Shown: positions 37,727 to 48,619 of the stretch, piece after piece | How the letters are laid out: every line of letters begins with the position of its first letter | How positions within the stretch are numbered: position 1 is the stretch's first letter | Assembly (NCBI GenBank): GCA_947652115.1 | Contig: OX393570.1 | Coordinates: 6,792,710 to 6,856,709 of the forward strand | From: Blastomussa wellsi | Lineage: Eukaryota > Cnidaria > Anthozoa > Scleractinia > Plerogyridae | DNA: 64,000 bases | Direction: 5' to 3' | The notes under the pieces: model-generated | Databases searched by the model: none | Told to the model about the DNA's origin: nothing | Seen by the model: only the letters and a program-made list of their open reading frames with translations | Made by a program: the position numbers and the translations under genes

Positions 37727-38707
37727 AAGATGCAATATACATTCCGCAAACTCTACTATGGATCGAGCGTAGCAAATTAACGATCCGTAAGAATCGAACG
37801 GATCGTTAAGCCGTCTGCCCCACACACTCAAGATCATCAGAAGGGGGATTTTTTCTAAGTCCCCTTAATGAGATGCAATATACGATCCGTAAACTCTACT
37901 CTACGGAGCGTAGGACATTTAACGATCCGTACGGATCGAACGGATCGTCAAGCTGTCTGCCCCATACTCTCAAGATTATCAGAAGGGGAATTTTTTTCTA
38001 AGTCTCCTAAATGAGATGCAATATACGATCCGTAAACTCTACTCTACGGAGCGTAGGACATTTAACGATCCGTACGGATCGAACGGATCGTCAAGCCGTC
38101 TGCCCCATACTCTCAAGATCATCAGAAGGGAGATTTTTTCTAAGTCCCCCTAATGATATGCAATATACGATCCGTAAACTCTACTCTACGGAGCGTAGGA
38201 CATTTAACGATCCGTACGAATCGAACGGATCGTCAAGCTGTCTGCCCCACATACTCAAGATCATCAGAAGGGGGGTTTTTTCTAAGTCCCCTTAATGGCA
38301 TGCAATATACGATCCGTAAACTCTACTCTACGGAGCGTAGGACATTTAACGATCCATACGAATCGAACGGATCGTCAAGCCGTCTGCCCCATACTCTCAA
38401 GATCATCAGAAGGGAGATTTTTTCTAAGTCCCCCTAATGATATGCAATATACGATCCGTAAACTCTACTAAACGGAGCGTAGGACATTTAACGATCCGTA
38501 CGGATCGAACGGATCGTCAAGCTGTCTGCCCCACATGCTCAAGATCACCAGAAGGGGGATTTTTTCTAAGTCCCCCTAATGATATGCAATATACGATCCG
38601 TAAACTCTACTCTACGGAGCGTAGGACATTTAACGATCCGTACGGATCGAACGGACTGAATATGATTTTAACGGATCGATACAGTGCGGGTGTATTGGAC
38701 AACCCTC
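37727..38707 (+). repeat. 142-bp tandem array, about seven units
   Basis: Unit starts at about 37727, 37868, 38011, 38153, 38295, 38437 and 38579 (the last partial). Each unit holds GATCCGTAAACTCTACTCTA, the palindromic AACGATCCGTACGGATCGAA block and a TCTGCCCCACA stretch. The last unit merges into the right terminal inverted repeat, so the array is a multiplied TIR. The left end has only about one unit. Confidence 0.88.
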
Positions 38708-38715
38708 CGATTGAT
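38708..38715. repeat. Target-site duplication, right
   Basis: CGATTGAT, partner of 33223-33230. Confidence 0.6.
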
Positions 38716-38923
38716 ATTTATATTCCTACTTCATAGTCTGAAAAGCTTTGGGCGTTACCATATCTCAACAAAACTTCCTCGCTCCAGTGCCCCTTGAAGA
38801 ACTAAAGCAATCTACAACCCGGCAAAGATAAATCGATGGGTAAGTTTACAATTAGGTGATATTAACTGCCTACAACCTGTATTCTGTAACCAAAAGATCT
38901 CCCGTTTCAGTTCGAATCATACT

Positions 38924-40595
38924 TTAGGGCTGAGGAACGTTTCCCCAATTACCCTTTATAGGAAGAGGATAACCAGGATCAATTTGGAAACTAGTACTCG
39001 AAATATTTGAATATCGGAGATATTCATGACCATTAAAAACATATAGTTTCTCATCGGGAAGAACGGCTGTCGCATCAAAACCACTTGTAAAGTTTACTGG
39101 CAGATTTCCCCACTCACCGCTATCGAGTGTCTTAGGATACCCCGGATCCACTTCGGACACATTTTGAGAATAGCGCACATATAGAGGGCCATTAGTGGCG
39201 TAGGTTTTGTTATTTGGTAATTGAACCAAAGAATGGAAAGCTTTGCTCATATTACCAGTTACACCCCAATCATCGGCTATCAGTCTTGGAAATCCGTTCT
39301 GTATTGTCGTCGCATTGGTATCTGCGTAGGCAATATATTCGTTGCCTTTTGTGGCAAAAACAGTGGACAACGTCTCAAGAAAACTAAAGCTATCAAATCC
39401 TCGAGAAAAATTGTCTGGTAAGTCGCCAAAGCGACCTTGAGTCAAGTTCGGGTAAGGGGGGTTTAGAGTCGTATGATTGCCGTCGGTGTATCGCGCATAG
39501 AAATTGCCCTTAAACGCGAAGATGTGGCCGTTTAATAACGTAGTCATAGCATCAATTCCGTAGTTGAATGGGAACGACGTCGTTACAAAATACTGGTAGT
39601 TGTCCGCATTCCTGGCGGCATCACTTGGATTTATTTGGGCCAGCATTTTTGAGGCATCAACACCATACACTACGTCATCTGTAAAGGCTAAAGCATGGCT
39701 TAACTCGTGCACATTGGTCCCCATTTTACTGTCAAATCCCGAAAGGCTTTGGGAGCTTTCATAGAGTGCGCAAAAGTAAATTGTGCGCGCCCCTTTATAA
39801 GTATATGCAAAATAATCCGGCTGGCATAACGGGCCATTATGGACATAAGTTATTGTGTCTGTTTTTAGCAACCCCTCCATGGTCTGATACGTTTGTACAA
39901 GAGAATTTGGACTAGTTGTTCCAAACCAAGTATTAACACGGTTTGGACTGCTTTGAACATCTGGAATAGCGGATGCTATATAGTGATATGAAGCGCGATG
40001 GATTTCTTTTGTCAATGCCTTCTGGGCTGCACTCCCCTGAACAACAGGATCTGGAGGAACGTTAGAAGTATGACGCTTTCTAAAACCCTCCGCTAGCAAA
40101 TCCCGCTCGTTTTCTCTTTCACGAGCGCGAGCCCTTTCACCCAGGGTCCCTTCACCGGGCTGATTTCCTACAACTGTGAAACGAGCGGTGGGGGAAGATA
40201 TGCGACTTATGTTTACAGGGATGGGCACTTCCATACCCTCAACACTACCTCCTGTATATTCTAAATAAGTGTCCACTGCTACTCTGTATTTTCCCCTCTT
40301 AGACGTGTTATATCCTGCGGAAACATCAAGGGTCGATGAGACAGTTTGCCCAGCCTCTAAGAGAACAAATTGATCAGGTCCTGGTTCTGTTCCGCGGTTG
40401 ATGTAAATGCCATCGTATGGTATTTCATTTCTTGCACGAGAAACATGGAAGCAATTGGAGGTCATTCCATCCAGTGGTGTACGCCATTTAAGCACAGAAT
40501 AGTCTTGATGGTCGTTGTTCTTTAAGTTAAACTTACACTCAATTTCGTCTGTGGTTTCGTACTTTGGTAAACACTCCATGGACGCAGAAAAAATC
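38924..40595 (-). CDS. Gene C: M35 metalloprotease with C-terminal hemopexin repeats
   Basis: One exon after an ACACAG acceptor (40596) encodes 556 residues. Residues ~8-142 are a beta-rich N-terminal domain (DYSVLKWRTPLDG, YDGIYINRG, GQTVSSTLDVS). Residues 143-185 are a charged linker with RARARERENER and the basic site RKR. Residues ~186-340 are the aspzincin peptidase: HELSH at 296-300 (zinc ligands and general base Glu) and the third ligand Asp307 in TDDVVYG, with Cys pairs and NADNYQYFV at its end. Residues ~345-556 are about four hemopexin-like repeats (GHIFAFKGNFYARYTDG, KLYVFNGHEYLRYSN). M35 enzymes include deuterolysin and peptidyl-Lys endopeptidases. The layout equals that of matrix metalloproteinases, suggesting an extracellular enzyme. 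The frame is intact. The signal-peptide exon was not found. Substrate unknown. Confidence 0.85.
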
Positions 40596-40956
40596 CTGTG
40601 TAAACAAATGTTAACGATGTTGTTATTTTGGTAACTGTTTACTCTCGAAACTCTGGCGGGTCCACCGCTACCCAGTCTTACATTTATTTGATGAGTTGAA
40701 TTACTGTCAACTATACAAGTCGATCGCAATCCGTGTGTTCGAAGATTTTATCATACAAAGAACCATTTGCAATAAACAATGAAGAATACACCTTGTTTGC
40801 CCCCCAAAATTCTGCATGAGCATTGTCTACAGATTCTCTTGGGACGACTGTAATATCCAGGAGAAATGGGAAACAAAGGTTATGCAAAATTTTCGGGGGC
40901 AAACAAGGTGTATTATGGGCAATTGTAAAATGGTAAATACAGCCATACAAAATCTG

Positions 40957-41108
40957 CAGTGCTTTTGAGTGCGTTCGCGTGACGTCACGGCGGCCATGTT
41001 GGAGGAGAGAACGAGTCTTTAGGGACTGAACTCTATTTTATGCAAATTCTTCCTTTTGTTTCAATGAAACAATATGGATGCTAGTAACGTGAGCGAAAAC
41101 ACTTTATA
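40957..41108. mobile_element. Small element with GTGACGTCAC and CGTGAGCGAAAAC ends
   Basis: Imperfect inverted ends (TTTTGAGTGCGTTCGCGTGA; ACGTGAGCGAAAACACTTTA) resembling the TTTTCACTCACGTGA family at 35131 and 46011. Absent from the corresponding place beside gene D. Confidence 0.45.
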
Positions 41109-41295
41109 TGGCTAAAGTATGATTGTTGTAAAAGGCCCACAACGGTTGATGACAACAAAGAAATATTACAAGTTTGTTTTTTCTGACCTAATTTTCTAAG
41201 GGTTCACTGCCACACTACTCTGTTACAGTATCAATTTTACATTACCCTGTAAGGGAATTTTGATTATTGTTTTGTTATAAGGTGACTTCACTTAC

Positions 41296-41390
41296 TTTAC
41301 ATTTTGATTGCCATTTGCCATCCCCAATATCAACAAGATTATCCAGACTTTCATCTTGCAGATCTTGGATAGCCTTGTGTATTAGTTCAC
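41296..41390 (-). other. Putative upstream exon of gene C
   Basis: Bounded by a CTGTACAG acceptor and a GTAAGT donor. The counterpart beside gene D keeps both sites (49242-49357, 116 nt) although flanking DNA has diverged. One frame is open in C but stops in D, so it is more likely 5' UTR. Confidence 0.35.
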
Positions 41391-41719
41391 CTGTACAGGA
41401 AATTGGACAATTCCACACATTATGCTCCAAATTATTTTTGATAATAATAAGTCTTATCCTGTTTGCTAAACAATATAATACAGCTTCCAATGCACTGCGG
41501 GTGCTTTGGGTTTGATATAACTGAGAATCAAAACGAATATTTACGAAAAAATATTATTCCATAGAAACCTGTATCTGTTGTCAGCATACTTTCAAGACAT
41601 CTTCGCACGAAAACTTGCATCGCTTGCCGTAGATAATTCGAGAGCATCCGAAGGTCGAAGACCAAACTCTCTCTTTTACACGATTACTTTTTTATTTATT
41701 ATTTATTTGGTAAGACTTT

Positions 41720-42119
41720 AACTTATAAAGGGAACGTATCACAGAGATGACGATTTTTGGTTGGAATAACTAAATTAAATTTCAACTTCTAACGCCTCGT
41801 TAATACTGAAGTCGTTTCTAAATCACTAATTTTTTTAACATCAAGTGAATTCAGAACAGAAGGACGAGGCAAAATATGTTAGTACTGATTTCATATGAGA
41901 TGCAATGGGAAAACAAAACATCGTCCCGACTTTTTCACTGAGTTTGGATCAATCTCGAGCTTGGCCATCCGCTCACAAAAACATCTATAAACAGTTTCTA
42001 TACATTACGATGGCCTTTCAAAGGATTTTAATCATTACCATGCAGCTTCTATATTAACCGAACAGCGTCCCTTGGATTTTTCATCTGTTACTAAATACAG
42101 CATGATACTGCCCCTTTAA
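41720..42119. mobile_element. ~400-bp repeat, copy 1 of 2
   Basis: Shares blocks such as CTAACGCCTCGTTAATACTG, AACATCAAGTGAATTCA and ACGAGGCAAAATAT with 43405-43803 and ends in a CCCTTTAAG that mirrors its start. A non-autonomous DNA element. Confidence 0.65.
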
Positions 42120-42539
42120 GATCGTCATATATCACGATCCCTGAAAAGAACACTATGGAAAAGGTATACGATGAATTCCAGAACTGTTAGGAAGGTTTTC
42201 CGGTGATTTTTAATATGCCAGTTCAAAGTTATGACACGAAATAAAGCACGGTAAAAAAAGTCATTCACGGATTGATCGTCTGGTCTCCGCGGCTTTTTCT
42301 CTCGAGGTTGTATTCCAAAAAAACACTTTAAATTGTTATTTTAGGCATGAGGAAATACTGATCTCTTCTATATGAGAACTGCCTTGTAAGTGACTCCAGG
42401 GATCTGTTACATTTGCTAACGAGCGAATTTAAGAGAACATAAGCCCATTAACAAAAGCTATTTATTCAAGTGGCCTGATTTAACTTTATTAAAAGTTTAG
42501 CTGACAAAAGTATCGCGTATATAAATAAAATATTGCATG

Positions 42540-42595
42540 GAGGATCGATCCCTATCATTTTTCAACGATATTTCAGCATGTATTGTAAACTTACC
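42540..42595 (-). promoter_or_regulatory. Conserved splice-donor region upstream of gene C
   Basis: On the minus strand ACACACTG|GTAAGTTTACAA is kept at the equivalent places beside D and D' (donors after 50192 and 57011). It probably ends the first, untranslated exon of the C/D transcripts; the transcription start was not located. Confidence 0.35.
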
Positions 42596-43404
42596 AGTGT
42601 GTTTTCTTCAGAGTTCTTTTCTCGCATGTGCCTGCTACGAGTGTGGCCAACCCTTCAGGGCCTCCAACGTTTTATTCACTACCACTGCGTGGGAAGCGCT
42701 AAAATCTTAAAGACACGTGCACATGGCAACAAGATTGCTGCTAAGAAAACACTTTACTTCAAGAGATGGTCTAGACGATGGACGATAATGGGCCTCCGTG
42801 GGATGCTCCTGTGCGACACTCGTAAGAGCAAAAACATTCTTGATTTTCGTATAACGACTGTATTGCTGCTGCGCTTATGTGCGTGGCAGGCTCATAAATC
42901 AGGATTAACTGTCAAGTGGGAACGAGCAGAATCGATAGTTACTTTGACGTACCACCAAGTTCTCTGACTGTCACCAAAAACCCCAAAAAGAAATGGAGTG
43001 GAATAAGTAAGAAGAGTTATTTCTTAACCCTTTAATAATGGTGAAATAATTAGCAACACGTAACAAATATTGCAGTGATATGGCGCGCCAAGTGTAGCCA
43101 AGTGTAGCCTCGTGTAGTCTCGGAGGGGCGCTATTTTCGACACAAAGCGACCGCCCGAGTGTTCGGGAAGCCTCAGTTCGCAGGCTACACCATATGCATC
43201 AAAATCCCTTTTCGACACATGACGAGTCATAGGTCGTGATGCATTCGTCATGAAATACTATCTCGAGAGCTCCGTCTGTCTTCGAACTCTTAAAAACCAA
43301 TTTTTTACCATGAATTTCAAAGAGGCGAAAAAATTGGGAAAAATTTCAACGCACGCAAACTGTACATGCACTCTTTCTTCTTCTTTTCTTTTTGTTTAGT
43401 TATG

Positions 43405-43803
43405 TAACTTTAAACGGGAAGTATGACGGAGTTTATCACGATTTTGGTCAGAATTAGCAAAATTTAAACTTCTAACGCCTCAGTCAATACTCAAATCGTT
43501 TCTAAATCACTAATTTTATAACATCAAGTGAATTCAAAACAGAAAGACGAGGCAAAATATTATGTTAGTACTGATTTAATATGAGATGCAACGAGAAACT
43601 TGAAAACGTCGACCCAACGTTTTCAAGTAGGCATCAATCTCGATCTTGGCCACCCACCCGTAGAAGACATCTATAAACAGTTTCTCTACATTACGATAGT
43701 CTTTCAAAGGATTTTTATCATTATCATGCAGCTTCTATTAACCGAAAAGCGTTCCTTGGATTTTCGATGTGTTACTAAAAATAGGGTGAGACTGTCCCTT
43801 TAA
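43405..43803. mobile_element. ~400-bp repeat, copy 2 of 2
   Basis: Second copy of the 41720-42119 repeat, about 85% alike by eye, ending GACTGTCCCTTTAAG. Confidence 0.65.
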
Positions 43804-44184
43804 GGAAAGTTAAGTGTTTTGCGTAAACGGCATCTTTACGTTCACGTTCGCGTTCGTGTTGTGTAGTTCATCAACTAGCGATCAAGCTGGAAATGTAATT
43901 AACTGGAAATCCAACACTCGATCTAACTCCAAATCGTTACTTCATAGAAGAGAACTCAATTTTAAAGAAGCCATGCAGCTTCATTGATCACGGCTCCAAT
44001 TACGTAACATTTGTTTGCTTTGCCTAATATGTTTTCAAAATATGGCTTATATTTATTTGCTTTTATGGCTATAGTATTTGTCGTGCATTTATCAAAGACA
44101 AATATGTGAACGTATGTCGTCTTCATGACCAGGACAAATATAACATCAGATTTGTCTCATATTTGTCGTTAAATCCTATTGGTT

Positions 44185-44345
44185 TCCATGGCTATAATAG
44201 GTAACACTATCTCGAAATAGGTCGTTTCTATGGCTATACTATGTAACTCGAATCTCGAAATTGATCGGTGTCCATGACTATACCATGTAACTCGAATCTC
44301 GAAACTGATCGGTTTCCATGGCTACACCATTTAACATGAATTTCG
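44185..44345 (+). repeat. 44-bp tandem repeat, about four units
   Basis: Units of the form TTTCCATGGCTATACCATGT + AACTCGAATCTCGAAATTGATCGG start about 44 bases apart. Confidence 0.75.
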
Positions 44346-45170
44346 TTCGCGGGCCATCAACCCAATTCCCGTTTTTCGCTCTTCTCCTCCAGTGCGAACT
44401 TCTTGCTTCTAGCGGACATTTTTATTCAAGTTTGAGTCGACGTCTGAAGTTTTTCAGTATGTTTAATTTTCAGTTTGAAAACCGACCAATTTCGATATTG
44501 CGCCTATCCCTATACAGCTGCTTTGGCAATGTGATGGCGAAATTCATAAAAAGAAAACAGGACATACGATCAAAAACTGCCGTCAATTTGTTATTTTTTA
44601 CCATAATTGCAGAAATTCTCGCACGCTCATTGGCTAATGCTTGTGTTAAAAAGTAAAAACTGGACACTGTTGACACTGATACACATTAAATGGTGTAGTG
44701 GCCTGGCGCGGTTACCAAAACTACAAGTTGTTACAGTTTTGAGACATTTGGCTGTCGAAAATAAGCGACAAATTACATGCGAACGGGACACCTTTAAAGA
44801 GAAAACATCAACTTCATGTTAAGAGGAACATAAGCCCAGGTTGAAAACTCAAAGGTTTGCCGTGAAACTCCGTGAATGGAACTGTTAATGTTTGCCGTGT
44901 TCTGCCAAGGTATAAGAGTGGACTAAACTTTGTAGTTTCATTTAGATAGTTTGTTAGTTTTTCAACACAATACAGCAAAGTAAAAAAATTACAAGTAATA
45001 AACAAACGAGCAGAAAAAATAAATAATTAACATAGGTAACAAAAAACAATCGTTCTCACATTTACGCTCAAACTCATGAACAACACGCGATACACACACA
45101 CACAGACTCACTACAGGGCCACTTAATTAACTACAGAACCTTTCTTTAGATGAATGAAAATGAATGATAA

Positions 45171-45344
45171 TCAAATTATAAAATATGTATTAACTTTTCC
45201 CAGTTTTGTAAGTGAAAGGGCAGTTTGTCTCTTTTCCTGGCGATATGGAGCTCGATAAAAACTCTTGGTCTTCGGCCACCGTAACTTGGTCATGATTAAA
45301 AATATAGCACAAGCAGCGGTGATAAACATTTTAAGAAAATTCAT
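45171..45344 (-). CDS. Small putative secreted peptide, minus arm of a divergent pair
   Basis: 57 codons from MNFLKMFITAACAIFLI, which has the form of a signal peptide (charged start, hydrophobic core, small residues), followed by a basic Lys/Arg-rich stretch with a KR site (YRQEKRQ). A TATA box lies 71 bases upstream. An in-frame longer ORF starts upstream of the TATA box and is not preferred. Its first ~50 coding bases and promoter are near-identical to the plus-strand partner at 45642. No homologue recognised; it could be a peptide precursor, a first exon, or chance coding in a foldback element. Confidence 0.4.
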   Translation of the reverse strand: MNFLKMFITAACAIFLIMTKLRWPKTKSFYRAPYRQEKRQTALSLTKLGKVNTYFII

Positions 45345-45414
45345 TTTATGAACTTGACGTTTCGTATGCTTGTCAACATACATTTTCAAAAGTGTAACCG
45401 TTAAATTGGACAAG

Positions 45415-45424
45415 CTATTTATAC
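45415..45424 (-). promoter_or_regulatory. TATA box of the minus-strand small gene
   Basis: TATAAATAG on the minus strand, 71 bases before the ATG at 45344. Confidence 0.45.
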
Positions 45425-45562
45425 TGTAACAATGGGGTCTGGAACCTAGACAGAAAATATCTGCAGTAGAAATTTTAAAACGTTTCAAACGGAAACTGAC
45501 TGTCAAATGACACAATAGCAACTGGTCACAACATCAAATGGGACCAGACCCCATTGTTACAG

Positions 45563-45571
45563 TATAAATAG
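45563..45571 (+). promoter_or_regulatory. TATA box of the plus-strand small gene
   Basis: TATAAATAG, 71 bases before the ATG at 45642; spacing identical to the minus arm. Confidence 0.45.
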
Positions 45572-45641
45572 CTTGCCCTATCTAACGGTTACAATTTTGA
45601 AAATGTATGTTGACTAGCATACGAAACGTCAAGTTCATAAA

Positions 45642-45791
45642 ATGAATTTTCTTAAAATGTTTATCACCGCTACTTGTGTTATATTTTTAATGGAGCTCGA
45701 TGTTATGTATTTGCCGGATCCTAGTAATAAAACCTCGAAGAGAACGCCTGGCGTTTTGGCATTTCCTAGAGTAAATATAATGTTTGCCTAG
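45642..45791 (+). CDS. Small putative secreted peptide, plus arm of a divergent pair
   Basis: 49 codons starting MNFLKMFITATCVIFLMELD, a signal-peptide-like segment, then a short tail with DPSNKTSKRTPG (possible N-glycosylation site and KR cleavage site), stop TAG at 45789. Only the signal segment is shared with the minus-strand partner; the tails are unrelated. Promoter as in the partner. Too short for the family to be recognised. Confidence 0.4.
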   Translation: MNFLKMFITATCVIFLMELDVMYLPDPSNKTSKRTPGVLAFPRVNIMFA

Positions 45792-46010
45792 CAACAATAA
45801 GTGGTTGACCAAGGTGAAATCCTCATTAACATCGAATTTCCCGAAAATCACATCTGTTTCTATCAACGTTTCAACCGGAATATTATTGTCTCGTTTGATT
45901 CGACCAAAGTGACGTCACATAAAGGATTTCGCAATAGAAACTCGACCCAGTCTCCAGACAATTTTTTTTTCAGAATACCTCCATCTTAGACCCCTTAAAA
46001 TCGCTCGAAT

Positions 46011-46188
46011 ATAGATGGTTTTCACTCACGTGATAACGAAAGGCGGCAATATTGGTGGACTAAACAATGCAATGCAAAATTGTTGCGCAAAATTTGCATA
46101 AAAATAGGGTTTAGTTCTCAAAGGAGAGAAAGTCTATTGTTCTAGTCCATCAACATGGCCACCGTGACGTCACGTGAAAACGATCTAT
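46011..46188. mobile_element. 178-bp MITE
   Basis: ATAGATGGTTTTCACTCACG at the left and CACGTGAAAACGATCTAT at the right are terminal inverted repeats. The inner sequence carries GCGGCAATATTGG and ACATGGCCACC, the same end family as the nested THAP element. Confidence 0.75.
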
Positions 46189-46950
46189 TTGTTAAGTAAA
46201 GTTTTTACATTTACAGTGGTTTTCTATACATAATGGGCAACTCAAAACAACAAAGAAAAAATCGCTTCATATGTACTTTAATTAAATGCAACAGAGAGTA
46301 CATTCTCTGTTACCTTTTTCTGACTCAGAACATAATCTTTAATTTTATCTACTTAAGCTTTTCATCGTTTTACCAAGGTGTTTAACATCCCACCTAACGC
46401 TATACCTTCCCCATCTAGACGCTCGATTTAATTTCGTATCCTTTATTCGCGGAAGATAAAAACCATCCCCTAAGACCACTAAGGCTATCAAACTCATCTC
46501 TTTTTCTTGGCTATGAGAACTGCTAAATCAAGAAAATGTTTTGGTAAACTAATTTAGGTTAATTCCGTTGCCACTGTTGTTCCTTAATTGTTTCCTAGCA
46601 ATAAATTATTACGAAATCCCTGAAGAGAGTCTGCTGCCAAATGTTTGCTGATAATAACAAGCAGAAAACTTAATCCCTGAAATGTTTGTGAACCATATTT
46701 GATGATTGCCTTCAACCCCTACTATCTAGAATTAAGGCAGTTCCTGTAATACGCATATCTTCAAAACCTGATCTTTTCAAAACGTGCTCGCTACAAAGAA
46801 AAACAAAAAAAACAAAACCCGGCCAAGATAAGCTGTGTGCAAGTTTATATCTAGGTTATACTAACTACTCCCAACCTTTACTGTATTCTGTAAACTGGAC
46901 CAAGGAAAGTAAAGAAACGTAACATATTCCGTTTCATTTCGAAACAGACT
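46189..46950. other. Downstream flank of gene D
   Basis: It matches the split flank of gene C (32840-33230 and 38716-38920). It is the reference for the empty insertion site of the 5.5-kb element. Confidence 0.6.
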
Positions 46951-48619
46951 TTACGGCTGAGGAACGTTTCCCCAATTTCCCTTTATAGGAAGGGGATAAC
47001 CAGGATCGATTTGAGAGCCCGTAGGATTTGAATATCGGAGATACTCAGAGCCCTTAAAGACATATAGTTTCCCATCGGGAAGAAGGGCCGTCGAATCAAA
47101 ACCACCTGCAAAGTTTACTGGCAGATTTCCCCACTCACCGCTATCGAGTGTCTTAGGATACCCCGGATCCACAACATACGCGTATGGATCAGTGTAACGC
47201 ACATATATTGGGCCATTAGTGGCGTAGGTTTTGTTATCTGGTAACTGCACCAAAGATTGGAAAGCTTTGCTCATGTCCCCGCTTACACCCCAATCATCAG
47301 CTATCGGTCTTGGATATCCGTTCTCTATTGTTGTTGCGCTGGTATCTGCGTAGGCAATATATTCATCGCCTTTTGTGGCATAAACAGTGTACAATGTCTC
47401 AAGAAAACTGAAGCTATCAAATCCTTGCGCAAAATTGTCTGGCAAGTCGCCAAAGCGACCTTGAATCAAGTTCGGGTAAGCAGGGTTTAGATTCGTGTGA
47501 CTGCCGTCTGTGTATCGCGCGTAAAAATTGCCCTTAAACGCGAAGATGTGGCCGTTTGATAACGTTGCCATAGCATTAACTCCGTAGTTGAATGGGAACG
47601 ACGTTGTTACAAAATACTGGTAATTGTCCGCATTATCGGCGGCATCACTTGGATATGATTGGGCCAGCCATTTGCAGGCTGCAATACCATACACTATGTC
47701 ATCTACATAAGCTAAAGCATGGCTTAACTCGTGTACAATGGTCCCCATTTTACTGTCAAATCCCGAAAGACTTGGGGAGCTTTCATAGAGGGAGCAAAGG
47801 TAAAGTGTGCGCGTCCCTGTGTAGGTATACGCATAATCACCCTCCTCACAGTCCGGGGCGTCATGGACATACGTTATTGTGTCTGTTTTTAATAACCCCT
47901 CCATGGTCTGGTAGATTTGAACAAGATAATTTGAACTAGTTGTTCCAAACCAAGTATCAACACGGTTTGGACTGCTTTGAACATCTGGAATGGCGGATGC
48001 TATATAGTGATATGAAGCGCGATGGACTTCTTTTGTCAATGCCTTCTGGGCTGCACTCCCCTGAACAACAGGATCTGGAGGAACGTTAGAAGTTTGGCGT
48101 TTTTTGAAATCCCCCGCAAGTAGATTCCGCTTATTTTCCCTTTCGAGAGAGCGAGCCCTTTTACCCCGGGTCCCTTTACCGGGCTTCCTTCCTACAACTT
48201 TGAAACGAGCGGCGGGGGAAGATATGCGACTTATGTTTACAGGGATGGGCACTTCCATACCCTCAACACTACCTACTGCATATTCTAAATAGGTGTCCAC
48301 TGCTACACTATATTTTCCCCTCTTGGACATATCATATCCTTCGGAAACATCAAGGGTCGATGAGACAGTTTGTCCAGCCTTCACAAGAACGAACTGATCA
48401 GGTCCTGGTTCTGTTCCGCGGTGGATGTAAATGCCATCGTATGGTATTTCCTTTCTTCCACGAGTAACATCTAAGCAATTGGAGGTCATTCCATCCAATG
48501 GTGTACGCCATTTAAGCACAGAATAGTCTTGATGATCGTTGTTCTTTAAGTGAAACTTGCACTCAATTTCGTCTGTGGCTTTGTACTTTGGCAAACACTC
48601 CATGGACGCAGAGAAAATC
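46951..48619 (-). CDS. Gene D: M35 metalloprotease with C-terminal hemopexin repeats
   Basis: Tandem paralogue of gene C, 555 residues from the acceptor at 48620, about 85% alike by eye. The same four parts are seen: beta-rich N-terminal domain, basic linker ending FKKR, aspzincin domain with MGTIVHELSHAL and DDIVYG, and about four hemopexin-like repeats ending GYPLPIKGNWGNVPQP. The Cys residues around the active site are kept. The frame is intact. Differences from C concentrate in the linker (KRARSLERENKRNLL) and the loop after the zinc site. A recent 6.8-kb duplication starts inside its peptidase part, leaving D whole and making D'. The signal-peptide exon was not identified; conserved donor and acceptor sites upstream suggest untranslated first exons. 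Confidence 0.86.

Larger units (their letters stand above)
33231..38707. mobile_element. 5.5-kb DNA element with long terminal inverted repeats and 8-bp TSD
   Basis: Left ~115 bases (from 33231; TGTCCAATACACCCGCACTG starts at 33237) are the reverse complement, at about 85%, of the right ~115 bases ending at 38707. The flanking 8-bp repeat CGATTGAT and the uninterrupted related sequence at gene D (about 46780) support a real insertion. The interior holds a ~120-bp repeat cluster, a THAP-domain pseudogene with its own inverted ends, another inverted-repeat block, and a seven-copy 142-bp array in the right arm. An 8-bp duplication with a THAP gene points to the P superfamily or a hAT relative, but no full transposase is seen. 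It is nested and non-autonomous. Confidence 0.7.
45294..45693. repeat. 400-bp inverted repeat with ~150-bp arms forming a divergent promoter
   Basis: The arms (45294-45444 and 45546-45693) are about 92% complementary and separated by ~100 bases. Each arm contains, in order outward, CCCATTGTTACAG, TATAAATAG, a ~70-base leader and the start of a small open frame. Similarity ends soon after the signal-peptide codons. Confidence 0.8.

Noticed and set aside
37727..38707. CRISPR-like regular repeats
   Set aside because: The 142-bp units are contiguous without unique spacers and belong to a transposon end in an animal genome.
42533..42967. 144-codon plus-strand frame upstream of gene C
   Set aside because: The counterpart beside gene D is broken at different places, and a conserved minus-strand splice donor explains the similarity.
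44318..44656. 112-codon plus-strand frame
   Set aside because: It starts in the 44-bp tandem repeat, has no motif, and resembles dispersed repeat sequence.
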